Shown here: positions 1-10,370 of the stretch, one piece after another
How positions within the stretch are numbered: position 1 is the first letter of the stretch
Layout: each line of letters opens with the position of its first letter
Assembly (NCBI RefSeq): GCF_024197615.1
Contig: NZ_JAKUKE010000001.1
Coordinates: 1,468,773-1,532,772 of the forward strand
Reading direction: 5' to 3'
Source of the DNA: Desulfuromonas sp. KJ2020
Lineage (GTDB): Bacteria; Desulfobacterota; Desulfuromonadia; Desulfuromonadales; SZUA-540
DNA: 64,000 nt
Made by a program: the position numbers and the translations under genes
The notes under the pieces: generated by a model
What the model was told of the DNA's origin: nothing
The model's database searches: none
The model's input: only the letters and a program-made list of their open reading frames with translations

Positions 1-869
<869 letters not shown>

Positions 870-898
870 GAGATCCATTCTGTATACCGTACCTTCGA

Positions 899-926
899 GG
901 GCCCGGCTTGCCGGGCCCTTTTTTTA
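899..926 (+). terminator. Rho-independent terminator after gdhA
   Basis: GGGCCCGGC-TT-GCCGGGCCC hairpin (899-918) followed directly by a run of T residues. It ends the gdhA transcript. Confidence 0.9.
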
Positions 927-1098
927 TAACTGCAGCCGTCTTTCTTGTTGTGTGCCATGGCGCACATGTGGCACTTTTTTCTGAAGCGGAGAACCATCAG
1001 ATATGGTATCCAGCTTGGCGATCCGAAGGTTTTTCTGTTCTGCAGAAGCGTTTATGTCCATAGCCCTGCCTCTACGGCCTGAGATTTGTTTAATTGGC

Positions 1099-1127
1099 CT
1101 GGACTGAAATGAAAAAAAGCCTATAAT
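1099..1127 (+). promoter_or_regulatory. Candidate sigma-70 promoter of the pel operon
   Basis: A perfect -10 box TATAAT (1122-1127) lies 17 bases after CTGGAC (1099-1104), a poor -35 match. Transcription would begin near 1134, leaving a leader of ~130 bases before pelA. A weak -35 is typical of an activated promoter, but no activator site was recognised. The rest of the 927-1263 gap shows no gene and no recognisable c-di-GMP riboswitch. Confidence 0.4.
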
Positions 1128-1263
1128 CTGGCCCGATTGTCGAACCGGCATGACTTTTGGATGGAGATATGGCGGGTGTTTCAAATATGCCCTCTTTTTG
1201 GTGATATGACCGATATCTGTTTTGGGTGATGCGAGTCTTTTGGCCCCCTGCCAAGGTTTCCCC

Positions 1264-4002
1264 ATGCTGCGAATTGTACTGTTTCTGTCGCTGTTGCTTT
1301 ATGCCGCCCTCGCCTTTGCCGAGCCGTTCACGGTGGCGTTCTACTACGCCGATAGGCCCCCGGTCGAGGAATTACAGGCTTTTGATATCGCCGTCGTCGA
1401 CCCCGGCGCCGGTTTGTCTCCCTCAGAATATCGGTCCAATCACAGTGAACTTTTTGCCTACGTCAGTGTCGGTGAGGCGGAACCCTTCCGTTCCTATTAT
1501 GCCGAGATGGAGTCCGCCTGGCTCCTGGCTGACAATCCGGCCTGGAAGACCAAGGTACTCGATGTTGCCAATCCCGAGTATCAGGCTTTTTTCCTAGAGC
1601 GGATCATCGATCCTCTATGGGCTGCCGGTTACCGTGGCTTTTTTTTAGACACTCTCGATTCCTACCTTCTCCTGAATGATGATCAACGTCAAAAGGCCTT
1701 GCAAAAGGGCCTTATCACCATGGTTCGTGGAATTAAAGAGCGTTACCCGGAGGCCCAGCTGATACTGAACCGCGGCTTTGAAATTCTGGATGAGGTCCGG
1801 GATGTGACCTTGGCCGTGGCTGCCGAATCTCTCTTTCGCCGCTTCGATCCCCTGACCGGTATTTACGGTGAAGTGACTGAGGCGGATCGGCGCTGGCTGC
1901 TGCAACGGTTGAACGAGGTTCGTCGGGCCGGACTCCCGGTCATCGGCATCGATTATGTGCCCCCGGGCCAAAGGGAGCTGGCTCGTGCCACCGCCGGTCA
2001 AATCCAGGAACTTGGTTTTATCCCCTGGGTGACGGACAAGGATCTGGCTTCTCTGGGGGTCGGTGCGGTGGAGGTGATACCACGACGCATCCTCGGCCTC
2101 TACGACGGCAGCGAGGGGCCGGATCCGGTTTACAGCAATCTGCAGCGCTACGCGGTGATGCCCTTAAACCACCTGGGCTATCAGGTCGAACTCCACGATC
2201 TGCGGCAGCCTCTGCCGTCAGGGACTCTGGCTGGGCGCTATGCGGGGGTCGTGGTCTGGCCCAATTCCGACAGTTCCGGTGGCAGGCAGGGCCTGGCTCC
2301 CTGGCTGGAGCGAATCATGGCGGAAGGAATCAAGGTGGTTTTTCTCGACCGCTTTGGTCTGCCGATTCCGGCCATGACCCGTTTCGGTCTGGACGTTCTG
2401 ACGCCGACCGGTCCTGCTGGGGAGGTGCGGATAGCGCACCGCGATCCGTTGGTCGGCTATGAAATAGCGCCTCGCCCCCGGTCCTCCAGCCTTATGCCGG
2501 TTCGTGTCGGTTTGCAGGATCGTTCTCTGCTGGCTCTGAAAGACGACAACGGAACCCTGTCGGATGCCGTGGCCATCACCTCGTGGGGGGGCTACGCGCT
2601 GGAGCCCTTCGTCATCAGGGAGACGGTGGGCGATCGCGCGCACTGGGTCATTGATCCGTTTGCCTTTTTCCAGCAGGCCCTTCGCCTGCCCCTGGTGGCG
2701 GCTCCCGATGTCACCACAGAAAACGGGGTACGGATGCTGCTGACCCACATCGATGCCGATGGCTTTGAAAGCCGGGTAGAGCGTCCCGGCACCCCCCTGG
2801 CCGCTACCGAGTTACGGAAGCGTATTCTGGAGCGGTATCGTCTGCCGACCACTTTTTCCGTCATCACCAGCACCCTGGGGGATCGTGGTGACGTCTCCGA
2901 TGAGGCGGCCCAATGGCGAGAAGAGGCTCGCCGGATCTTTGCTCTCCCCTTCATCGAGGCAGGCAGTCACACCTATTCACACCCCTTTTACTGGCAAGAC
3001 TCTCCCGAGGCCAAGGAAGGCTATACGGAGAAATACCTGCCCATTCCCGGCTATTCCTTCAACCTGGAAACGGAGATTGCCGGCTCCATCCGGTTTATGG
3101 AGGAAAATCTGCTGCCGCCCGGGAAAACCGTCAAGCTTCTGCAGTGGTCCGGCGACTGCATGCCGGGCGCCGAGGCCCTGGCCGCGGCCTATGCCGCCGG
3201 CGTCGGCAATATCAACGGTGGCAACACCACCATCACCGAATCGGACCGCAGCCTGACCTCCGTCGCGCCCCTGGGCGTGGCCCGTGACGGCTATTACCAG
3301 GTCTTTGCTCCCAATCAAAATGAGAACGTCTATACCAATTTGTGGACCGGCCCCTTTTACGGCTACCGGCGCGTCATTGAAACCTTCCGCCTCACCGACT
3401 CCCCCCGGCGGCTTAAGCCCATCAATATCTATTACCATATCTATTCCGCCACCAAAGAGGCCTCCCGCCAGGCCTTGGAAGATGTCTATGACTGGGCCCT
3501 GTCGCAGCGTCCCCATGCCATTTATACCTCGTCCTATGTAGACAAGGTGCTGGATTTCAACCGCACGGTGGTCGCTCGCCAGCAAGGCGGCTGGCTCATT
3601 CGCAATGCCGGTGCATTACGGCAGCTGCGTCTGCCCAAGACTGCCGGTTATCCGGATCTGGCCCAAAGCCGCCATGTCCTGGGGTGGTCCGACCAAGGAG
3701 ATAGCCGCTACGTCCATCTCGGTCCCGGGGGGGAGGCCTTGCTGGTGCTTTCGGCCGCTCCATCCCGCCTGCCGTATCTGCAATCGATAGGGGCGGAAAT
3801 TCTGGCCTGGGACCGTCATGACAGGGGCATCCGCCTTGAGGTCGAGGCCCATCTGCCGACTACCGCGACCTTTGTCGCGCCCAAAGGGTGCCGCTTGAGA
3901 GAGGGGACCGACCAGCCGCCTTTTTCGATCACGGCCAAGGGATCCTTGCATACCATTGACCTGCCGGAGGGTAGACATGTTCTTGAACTTCTCTGCCCTT
4001 GA
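1264..4002 (+). CDS. pelA: PelA, Pel polysaccharide deacetylase/hydrolase
   Basis: 912-aa periplasmic enzyme that trims and de-N-acetylates Pel polysaccharide during export; Pseudomonas PelA is ~948 aa. The start at ATG 1264 gives a clear signal peptide (MLRIVLFLSLLLYAALAFA); an upstream TTG at 1222 would bury it, so it was rejected. Residues ~20-280 look like the TM1410/GH114-type hydrolase domain (FYYADRP, VSVGEAEP, GFFLDTLDSY). A carbohydrate-esterase-4 domain follows, with the metal motif HIDADGF (D497, D499) and SHTYSHPF (H569, H573). It is first gene of a seven-gene, tightly packed pel operon; its last 26 bases overlap the next gene. Assignment rests on these motifs plus the complete downstream pelB-G set. 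Confidence 0.93.
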   Translation: MLRIVLFLSLLLYAALAFAEPFTVAFYYADRPPVEELQAFDIAVVDPGAGLSPSEYRSNHSELFAYVSVGEAEPFRSYYAEMESAWLLADNPAWKTKVLDVANPEYQAFFLERIIDPLWAAGYRGFFLDTLDSYLLLNDDQRQKALQKGLITMVRGIKERYPEAQLILNRGFEILDEVRDVTLAVAAESLFRRFDPLTGIYGEVTEADRRWLLQRLNEVRRAGLPVIGIDYVPPGQRELARATAGQIQELGFIPWVTDKDLASLGVGAVEVIPRRILGLYDGSEGPDPVYSNLQRYAVMPLNHLGYQVELHDLRQPLPSGTLAGRYAGVVVWPNSDSSGGRQGLAPWLERIMAEGIKVVFLDRFGLPIPAMTRFGLDVLTPTGPAGEVRIAHRDPLVGYEIAPRPRSSSLMPVRVGLQDRSLLALKDDNGTLSDAVAITSWGGYALEPFVIRETVGDRAHWVIDPFAFFQQALRLPLVAAPDVTTENGVRMLLTHIDADGFESRVERPGTPLAATELRKRILERYRLPTTFSVITSTLGDRGDVSDEAAQWREEARRIFALPFIEAGSHTYSHPFYWQDSPEAKEGYTEKYLPIPGYSFNLETEIAGSIRFMEENLLPPGKTVKLLQWSGDCMPGAEALAAAYAAGVGNINGGNTTITESDRSLTSVAPLGVARDGYYQVFAPNQNENVYTNLWTGPFYGYRRVIETFRLTDSPRRLKPINIYYHIYSATKEASRQALEDVYDWALSQRPHAIYTSSYVDKVLDFNRTVVARQQGGWLIRNAGALRQLRLPKTAGYPDLAQSRHVLGWSDQGDSRYVHLGPGGEALLVLSAAPSRLPYLQSIGAEILAWDRHDRGIRLEVEAHLPTTATFVAPKGCRLREGTDQPPFSITAKGSLHTIDLPEGRHVLELLCP

Positions 4003-4708
4003 AAATCCTTCACGGCGGGAGCGCTTTTCCCGGCCGCTCGCCGTTATTGGCACGGCTGTCGCTTTTATGGGGGTGCTGGCGCTCTTCTACCCGGAGCAGG
4101 AACTGTTGAACCTGGTGCGGCAGGACAACACCAAAGGTCCGGCCACCCGGGTTTATCTGCAGGCGCTGTTGCGGACACGACCGCAGGATCATGACCTCCG
4201 CCTGCGGCTGGCGGCCCAATATATGGATATGGAACAGTATCGTCAGGCCCTGCGGGTGCTGGACGCTGCGGTCGGAGAAGTCTCCGCCGCCGAGCGCGCA
4301 CGCTATGCCGAGCTGCTCGTGACCAGCCTCGAACGTCTCTTCGCCCTGGACCAGGCCGAAGTCTGGCGTCAGCGATTGGTGGCGCTGGGGCGAAACGTCG
4401 ATGTCACCGATCCGACAGAACCAGATGCTTATCGCCGTCGCGCCCAACAGGTTTTTAACCAGATGAGCACCGCCACCAGTCTGGAGCAGCGACGCACCCT
4501 GTTTTTCAGGGCGCTGAGGATTTTGCAGGAGGGCAACCTTCTGCTGGAGGCACTGGCGGCCGCCGATGCCCATATCGGTCGACTTGCCGGCGACCGCGAG
4601 ACGCTGATCTTCCTCACCCGGCTGGCCCTGTCCGCCAATCGGCCAGACCTGGCTCAAATCTATATCCGCCAGGCTCTTGGCCTGTCGACCCAGGGAGGGA
4701 ACCCATGA
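3977..4708 (+). CDS. pelB: PelB amino-terminal half as a separate membrane-anchored TPR protein
   Basis: 243-aa protein with one hydrophobic segment near residues 22-40 (LAVIGTAVAFMGVLALFYP) followed by helical, TPR-like repeats (LRLRLAAQYMDMEQYRQALRVLDAA). The ATG at 3977 has a GGAGGG site 6-7 bases upstream. In Pseudomonas a single ~1190-aa PelB has an inner-membrane helix, a periplasmic TPR stretch and a C-terminal beta-barrel. Here the membrane helix and first TPRs are in this gene, and the rest is in the next gene, which overlaps it by ATGA and has its own signal peptide. It probably docks PelA and the synthase near the export channel. The PelB role is inferred from position and architecture; sequence similarity could not be tested. 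Confidence 0.65.
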   Translation: MFLNFSALENPSRRERFSRPLAVIGTAVAFMGVLALFYPEQELLNLVRQDNTKGPATRVYLQALLRTRPQDHDLRLRLAAQYMDMEQYRQALRVLDAAVGEVSAAERARYAELLVTSLERLFALDQAEVWRQRLVALGRNVDVTDPTEPDAYRRRAQQVFNQMSTATSLEQRRTLFFRALRILQEGNLLLEALAAADAHIGRLAGDRETLIFLTRLALSANRPDLAQIYIRQALGLSTQGGNP

Positions 4709-7497
4709 GATGGCTCGCGGTTCTGACTCTGGGCGGCCTGCTGGTTATCTCAACCCTCTTTGCCGGGGAAGGACGGGCCGAGGACGGGATCACCGCCCCC
4801 TATGACCAGGAACTGTATGAGCTGAGCTACGAGGTTTTTCTGGCCAACAGCAAACCGGACGAGGCCCTCGGGGTGGCGGAAAGGGCTCTGGCCCGGCAGC
4901 CGCGCCACCGGGGTTGGCTGCGGCGGGCGGCTCAGGCGGCCGACTGGTCCAATGCGCCGGAAAAGGCGCTTCGCTACTGGTTTGCCCTGGCTCCTCGCGA
5001 TGAGGCCGCCACCTCCCGTGCCACCCAGCTTGCCCGCAGCCTGAACGATCTGCCCCGTCTCAAGGTGCTGATCGGTTATCAGCTCGACCGCCACGACGAT
5101 CCTGCTCTCCTGCTGGAGTACATTCGTCTGGCGGAGGAAACCGGCCGGCCGGATGAAGCCCTTCGCCGGCTGCAAAGACCGGCCGCAAGCTGGCCCCAGA
5201 CCCTTGTTCTGGAACAGCAATTCCGCCTGCTGGATCATAGCGGCTATCCCCTTGAAGCGCTGGCGGTCCTGGACAAACTTGCCGCTTTGCGCCCCTTGAC
5301 TGCCGCTGAAGCCTTACGGGGGGCCGGTCTTTGGGCAGGTGTAGGTCAGCCCGAGCAGGCCTGGGAACTGCTGCAACGAACCGCACCCCATGTAGATTTT
5401 CTGGAAAACTTCTTCTGGGAAGGCGTCAGTGATCTGGGTTGGGGGCTAGGTCATGAGGATACGGCCGGCAACGCCTCGAAAATACTGGTAGACAATGGGG
5501 TCGGGCGGTTTCAGGATTATCAGCGTCTGGTCGAACTGTGGCGGGAAGAAAATCCCGAAGCCGGTTACGAGACGGCCCTGGCAGGCTGGCAGAGGCACCG
5601 TCATCCCTATCTTCTGCTGGTGGCTCTGGATACCGGCATCTCCCTGGGTCGGTGGGAGCAGCTTGAGCGCACCCTCAATGGTCTCTCTCCGGAAGAGCGT
5701 GCTTCGGTGGAAGAACTGGCCATCTATTGGCAATATCGCGCCCAGATTGCCCGCCAGCAAGGCGACATAGAGAGCGCTCGGCGCTACAGTCTGGAAGCCC
5801 TGCGCCGTGAGCCCGCCAACGAAGCCATTATGGCTTCTCATCTCTGGCTCCTTCTTGACTTAGGAGCGGTAGGCGAGGCGACGCGCCTGGCCGATGAATG
5901 GGGTACCTCCGCTGAATCCTCCTCCTTTCTGCAGGAGACCCTGGGCGCCGTTTATCTGGCGGCGGGCGAACCGCTGCGAGCCCTCGATTTTTATGGCGCG
6001 GCGCTGGCTCGCCAGCGCGACAACCCCTTCTGGCTGGCTTCCTACGCCGATGTGCTGGAACAGGCCGGATACCATAGAGCATCCACCCAGGCCAGGCTGA
6101 CGGCCATGCGCATCCTGCACCGTCAGGGGGAACAGCCCTGGAACGTCGCCGAGCAGAAAGAGCGTGAGCGGTTGCTCGCCCAGCTGGGTTTGCTGATGAA
6201 GCCCGGGGATGCCCATGACGCGCTGATGCGTCACCTGGTCGAGGACCGCCATGCGGCCGACCGCGATCTGGTGACCGGCTGGCTTCTGTCCCGGGGCTGG
6301 CCTGATCAGGCGCGGCTGTGGTTCCTGCGGGCCTATGTTCGTTCCACGAAAAAACCCGGCTGGGCCGAACTGGAACTCGCCCTGCAGAACAACGATCGTC
6401 CCGCCATGGCCAGCCTGTTGTCGCGGACGCCGGAAGGACTTCCGGTGCCAGCGGCTGTGGAGGCCAACCGTCGTCTCGGCCAGTTGCCGCAGGCGGAGAC
6501 GCTGGCGTTCGAACACTTCCAACGGCATGAGCAGGATTCTCTCTTCGATGCCCAGGTGCGGGATATGTTCGATGCCCGTCGCTCTGAGGTCTCCTACGGT
6601 CTGAGTATTCTTGAGCAGGATGGCGCCGTTTTTGTGGAAAATCGCCTGGCGGCTGCCGCGCGTGTCAAGGAACGCTGGACCGCCCTGGCAGAGGCCTTCC
6701 GGATTGAACAGCCCGCCGCCGAAGCCGGCAAACTGGCTAATCCCCCGGATGCGGCAACAGGCTTTCGGCTGGGGACTTCGCGCCGCCACCGGGATGGAAA
6801 ATGGACCCTGCTCGGCGGGCGGACCGACGCAGTCTATGCTTTCTGGACCCTGGCCTTTTCCGCCGAACAGACGGTCTCTTCCCGTCTGACCCTGAATGTG
6901 AACCTGGCCCTCGGGACACAGGCCGAAGAGAATGTTCCCTTACGGGTCGGGGGGCTTAAAGACGAGGCGACGCTGGAAGCCTTTTGGAGCCTGGCTTCGC
7001 GTACTGGCCTGGGCGGGCGTCTTAGCCTGCTGTCTCTTCGCGATCAGGATCGACGGTCCCTGGCGGAAGGGTCCGGGGTGGATATCGAGTTGACCCATCG
7101 TCTGGCCGTAGCCTGGCCTGACCTGGGTCTGCGCCTGTTCGGAGGCTACCACGACTACGGCCGCGCCGGTCTGCCCCAGGGCCGCACCCTTGCCCTGGTT
7201 CCAGTGGGGGCAGACCCCGGGAGCTTTTTCGTACCGGAAAGTTATGCTCAGTTCGGCGCCGGTCTCTTCTTCGGCCAGGACTGGAAGTTGTCCTATACAA
7301 GGGACTGGAAGACCTTTGGCGCGGCAGATAGCCGTTGGAACAGCGTGTCAGGAATGGGCTATCGCTATGAACTGGGCGCGGTCGGCCCCCTGTTCGGTCT
7401 CGATGCCCTGCAGATTGATTTCTCACAGGATAGCGGCTCCTTTGGGCGCAGCGATGTGACGACGCAGTTCATGTTGAGTTATCGGTTGTATTTTTAA
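4705..7497 (+). CDS. pelB: PelB periplasmic TPR domain and outer-membrane export barrel
   Basis: 930-aa outer-membrane protein. An N-terminal signal peptide (residues ~1-24, ending EGRA-E) precedes ~600 residues of TPR-type helical repeats (ALRREPANEAIMASHLWLLLDLG and similar). The last ~250 residues are rich in alternating strands (WTLAFSAEQTVSSRLTLNVNLALG, GLRLFGGYHDYG) and end in ...FMLSYRLYF, with the terminal aromatic residue needed for barrel insertion. This is the export-channel part of PelB; the TPRs guide polymer and bind PelA. The gene starts inside the stop of the preceding gene (ATGA), so translation is coupled. The own signal peptide shows that the split from the upstream half is real and not a frameshift. 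Confidence 0.85.
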   Translation: MRWLAVLTLGGLLVISTLFAGEGRAEDGITAPYDQELYELSYEVFLANSKPDEALGVAERALARQPRHRGWLRRAAQAADWSNAPEKALRYWFALAPRDEAATSRATQLARSLNDLPRLKVLIGYQLDRHDDPALLLEYIRLAEETGRPDEALRRLQRPAASWPQTLVLEQQFRLLDHSGYPLEALAVLDKLAALRPLTAAEALRGAGLWAGVGQPEQAWELLQRTAPHVDFLENFFWEGVSDLGWGLGHEDTAGNASKILVDNGVGRFQDYQRLVELWREENPEAGYETALAGWQRHRHPYLLLVALDTGISLGRWEQLERTLNGLSPEERASVEELAIYWQYRAQIARQQGDIESARRYSLEALRREPANEAIMASHLWLLLDLGAVGEATRLADEWGTSAESSSFLQETLGAVYLAAGEPLRALDFYGAALARQRDNPFWLASYADVLEQAGYHRASTQARLTAMRILHRQGEQPWNVAEQKERERLLAQLGLLMKPGDAHDALMRHLVEDRHAADRDLVTGWLLSRGWPDQARLWFLRAYVRSTKKPGWAELELALQNNDRPAMASLLSRTPEGLPVPAAVEANRRLGQLPQAETLAFEHFQRHEQDSLFDAQVRDMFDARRSEVSYGLSILEQDGAVFVENRLAAAARVKERWTALAEAFRIEQPAAEAGKLANPPDAATGFRLGTSRRHRDGKWTLLGGRTDAVYAFWTLAFSAEQTVSSRLTLNVNLALGTQAEENVPLRVGGLKDEATLEAFWSLASRTGLGGRLSLLSLRDQDRRSLAEGSGVDIELTHRLAVAWPDLGLRLFGGYHDYGRAGLPQGRTLALVPVGADPGSFFVPESYAQFGAGLFFGQDWKLSYTRDWKTFGAADSRWNSVSGMGYRYELGAVGPLFGLDALQIDFSQDSGSFGRSDVTTQFMLSYRLYF

Positions 7498-7524
7498 CGG
7501 ATTGCAAGGATAGGGAGGTAATGT

Positions 7525-8049
7525 ATGAAGAGACTCATGTTTCTGGTTATCATGATGGCGATGCTGGCCGCCGGCTGCACCACTATTCACCAGTCAGCCC
7601 GAGGAACCGTTCCTCTGGAGGCGGAATGGGTGGTGCTGCCCTTTATCAACAACACCGAGACACCTTATGCGGCTGAACGGGCCGAAGCTATCACCACGGC
7701 GTTGCTCTACGCCAAGGGTGTGCAGCGCTTGACGCCCGTACCGGCGGATGTCCTCAAGGACGACCTGCTTCTGCCTGCCCGTGGAGAAAAGAACCTGCAG
7801 GCGGCTTTGCAGTGGGCCCAGAATCGGGGTGCTGCCTATGCCGTTTCCGGCACGGTCACCGAATGGCGCTACAAGGTCGGTCTCGATGGCGAGCCGGTCG
7901 CCGGCGTGACTCTGCAGGTCCTGGCCTTGCCTGGCGGGGAGGTCGTCTGGTCGGGTAGCGCCAGCAAAAGCGGCTGGAGCCGGGCTTCGGTCAGCGCCGT
8001 GGGCCAACAGATACTGGAGAAACTCATTTCATCCATTGAGGTTCGCTGA
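7525..8049 (+). CDS. pelC: PelC, outer-membrane lipoprotein of Pel export
   Basis: 174-aa lipoprotein. The start at 7525 has a strong GGGAGGTAA ribosome site. The signal peptide ends in the lipobox LAAGC, with acylated Cys at residue 18. The mature part (VVLPFINNTETPYAAERAEAITTALLYAKGV) matches the PelC fold, which in Pseudomonas forms a 12-mer ring on the inner face of the outer membrane and funnels the cationic polymer to the PelB barrel. It sits 27 bases after pelB and 3 bases before pelD, as in other pel operons. Confidence 0.9.
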   Translation: MKRLMFLVIMMAMLAAGCTTIHQSARGTVPLEAEWVVLPFINNTETPYAAERAEAITTALLYAKGVQRLTPVPADVLKDDLLLPARGEKNLQAALQWAQNRGAAYAVSGTVTEWRYKVGLDGEPVAGVTLQVLALPGGEVVWSGSASKSGWSRASVSAVGQQILEKLISSIEVR

Positions 8050-8052
8050 CCT

Positions 8053-9366
8053 ATGCGCTGGTTTCCCGAACGGGGTTCACAGTTGACGGCTTCGGCCTGG
8101 GTGGAGAGCCTGGTCATCGTGCTCGTCGTTCTGGGGCTGGGGTTTTTTCTCCGTCCGCAGGATCCCTTCTTTTTTCAGGCGGACTTCCCCTGGCTCTGGT
8201 TCGCTCCTCTTCTGGTGGCTCTGCGCTACGGCATGGCGCCGGCGATGATGTCGATAGTCCTGTTGGCAGCGGCTTGGCTGCTTGCACGCTGGGCTGGGCA
8301 TGTCGCTGGCGACTTTCCGTTACTTCCCATAGCTGGCGGAGCTCTGTTGACCCTGGTGAGCGCCCAGTTCAGTACCGTCTGGAACCAGAGGCTGCGGCGG
8401 GCCAAACAGGTGGCCAGCCACGCCGAGGAGCGCTTTGAGCAGCTTTCCCGCGCTTATTTTATGGTGCGTCAATCCCATGATCGACTGGAGCAGAACCTGA
8501 TCAGCAAGCCGGTCACCTTGCGTCAGGCCATGATGGACCTGCGGCAGTTGCTGAGCCGAACAGGCGGTGGCCTACAACGGGAAACGGCTACTGAGCTTCT
8601 GGGCATTTTGTCTACCTACTGTTCGCTCGAAAGTGCCGCTATTCACGAAGTGGTCAACGAAAAGGTCACGGCTGAACCCCTGGCTTTTTGCGGCCGAGGG
8701 GGACTTTTCGTGGAGGACGACCAATTACTCAAGGCCGCCATGGAATCGGGTAATATGGCCTACCAGGCTGCGAACCGCCTTCGCCGTGAAGAGCGCAGTC
8801 ACTACCTGGTCACCGCACCTGTACGCAGTAGTTCAGGTAACCTCTACGGCATGCTGACGGTTACCGAGATGCCTTTTATGGAACTGCACCGGGAAACTCT
8901 TCAGGTTCTCGCCGTGCTGATTGCTTACGTAGCTGATCATGCCGAAGCTGTAAGCGCAGCCAAACCCATACTCGATGTTTACCCGGATTGTTCCGGGCCC
9001 TTCGCGGCCGAACTACTCAAGATGGTGCGCCTGCACCGTGAATTGGGGGTGCCCAGTACTTTGGTCAGAGTATCCATTCCCACGATGCCTCAGCTTGAAA
9101 ATATCTGCACGGTGCTCAAGGATCAGCAGCGGGGACTGGATCACACCTGGCAGCGCCATACCCCCGCAGGAGTCCAGTTCATTACCCTCATGCCCTTTGC
9201 GGGAATGGGCGCCGCCGAGGGGTACCGGACCCGGATCAGTGAAATCCTGGTACGGCGATTTCGGTTTTCCCTGCAGGACGAACCAGCGTCTTTCCATTCC
9301 GTCATTATCGCCGACGCCGAACCGCTCACGCAATTGGAGGATCTTCTCGAGGAGGTCAAGGTATGA
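8053..9366 (+). CDS. pelD: PelD, c-di-GMP receptor of the Pel synthase complex
   Basis: 437-aa inner-membrane protein (Pseudomonas PelD is 455 aa). Four hydrophobic segments occupy the first ~110 residues. A coiled stretch, a GAF domain (~170-300, IHEVVNEKVTAEPLAF...SSSGNLYGMLTVTE) and a degenerate GGDEF domain follow. The GGDEF catalytic loop is absent, but an inhibitory-site RxxD motif is present as RGLD at residues 360-363, the motif through which PelD binds c-di-GMP. The protein therefore should gate Pel synthesis by c-di-GMP and not make it. The stop overlaps the start of pelE by four bases. Confidence 0.92.
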   Translation: MRWFPERGSQLTASAWVESLVIVLVVLGLGFFLRPQDPFFFQADFPWLWFAPLLVALRYGMAPAMMSIVLLAAAWLLARWAGHVAGDFPLLPIAGGALLTLVSAQFSTVWNQRLRRAKQVASHAEERFEQLSRAYFMVRQSHDRLEQNLISKPVTLRQAMMDLRQLLSRTGGGLQRETATELLGILSTYCSLESAAIHEVVNEKVTAEPLAFCGRGGLFVEDDQLLKAAMESGNMAYQAANRLRREERSHYLVTAPVRSSSGNLYGMLTVTEMPFMELHRETLQVLAVLIAYVADHAEAVSAAKPILDVYPDCSGPFAAELLKMVRLHRELGVPSTLVRVSIPTMPQLENICTVLKDQQRGLDHTWQRHTPAGVQFITLMPFAGMGAAEGYRTRISEILVRRFRFSLQDEPASFHSVIIADAEPLTQLEDLLEEVKV

Positions 9367-10370
9367 GCTGGAGCCATCTGCTCCTCTATGCCCTGTTGAG
9401 TCAAGCGGCGGCAGTGCTGGCGCTCTTCAGCCCCTATCCTCCTGAAATACAGCTTTGGCTCTTTGTTGCCGCTCACCTGATCGCCTCCCTGCTGCTTTCC
9501 GCTCTGCTGCTGGCGGTTATGCCCCACCGTTTTGTCAGGCGGCGCAGTTGGGTTCTGCTGCTTTTTTTCACGATTTCCTTCTTTATCCCGGTCTTGGGCG
9601 GGCTGGGGCTTGTCGGGGATATGATTTATTTCCGGGTGACCCGCAAGGCGGCCAATCGACCTGAGTATCACAGTCTGAAACTTCCACCCTTCTTGCAGGA
9701 AGGCTCTCTCATCGCGCAGGGCATGGGAGAGGGAGGAGCCTGGTCCCGACTGCGCACCCTCGATTTACCACGCCCTCAGCGGTTAAAGGCCCTGCTGGCC
9801 GTGAGTGCGGTAGGCGGCCGGAAAATCAACCAGCTGCTTCGTCTTGCGACCGGGGATACGGATGACGAGATCCGCCTGCTGGCCTTCAATCTTTTTGACC
9901 GGCAGGAAAAAGTCATCAGTCAGACCATCAGCGATAACCTCGGGAAGCTGAGGACGGCGACGAATCCGCTGCAAAAGGCGGAAGTCTGCCGCACTCTGGC
10001 CCTCTCCTACTGGGAGATGGTCTACAATGACCTTGCCCAGGCTGAATTGCAGAATTTTTTCGTCGAGCAGTCGTTGCAGTACGCCCGCCAGGCCTGTGAA
10101 CTGGGGGGGGAGGAACCAGCCATGAGTCTGCTGATCGGCCGCATTTACCTGCGGCGGGGTCAGGTTGAAGAGGCTGAGAAGATGATCCGGAAAGCGTTGG
10201 CTCTTGGTGCACTTCCGGCCCGAACGCTGCCTTATCTGGCCGAAATAGCTTACTCTCGGCGTGATTTTCAGGCCCTGTCGGAGTATCTGCGGCAGGAGCC
10301 GTCATTGAGACACAAGCCCGGAATCGGGCCCGTTGCGCAGTTTTGGGGGGATTCATCGTGGCAAGAGTAA
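9363..10370 (+). CDS. pelE: PelE, membrane/TPR subunit of the Pel synthase
   Basis: 335-aa inner-membrane protein, close to the ~329 aa of Pseudomonas PelE. Three hydrophobic segments in the first ~90 residues are followed by a soluble helical region with TPR-like pairs near the C terminus (MSLLIGRIYLRRGQVEEAEKMIRKALALGALPARTLPYLAEIAY). PelE is known to link PelD with the glycosyltransferase PelF. Translation is coupled to both neighbours: 4-base overlap with pelD and 13-base overlap with pelF. Confidence 0.87.
   Translation: MSWSHLLLYALLSQAAAVLALFSPYPPEIQLWLFVAAHLIASLLLSALLLAVMPHRFVRRRSWVLLLFFTISFFIPVLGGLGLVGDMIYFRVTRKAANRPEYHSLKLPPFLQEGSLIAQGMGEGGAWSRLRTLDLPRPQRLKALLAVSAVGGRKINQLLRLATGDTDDEIRLLAFNLFDRQEKVISQTISDNLGKLRTATNPLQKAEVCRTLALSYWEMVYNDLAQAELQNFFVEQSLQYARQACELGGEEPAMSLLIGRIYLRRGQVEEAEKMIRKALALGALPARTLPYLAEIAYSRRDFQALSEYLRQEPSLRHKPGIGPVAQFWGDSSWQE

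Noticed and set aside
927-1263. c-di-GMP riboswitch in the pel leader
   Set aside because: The conserved GCAAACC and GACGCAAAGCC blocks of the class I aptamer are not there.
4690-4720. PelB split as a frameshift artefact
   Set aside because: The second gene starts with its own ATG in an ATGA overlap and has a full signal peptide, so the split is structural.
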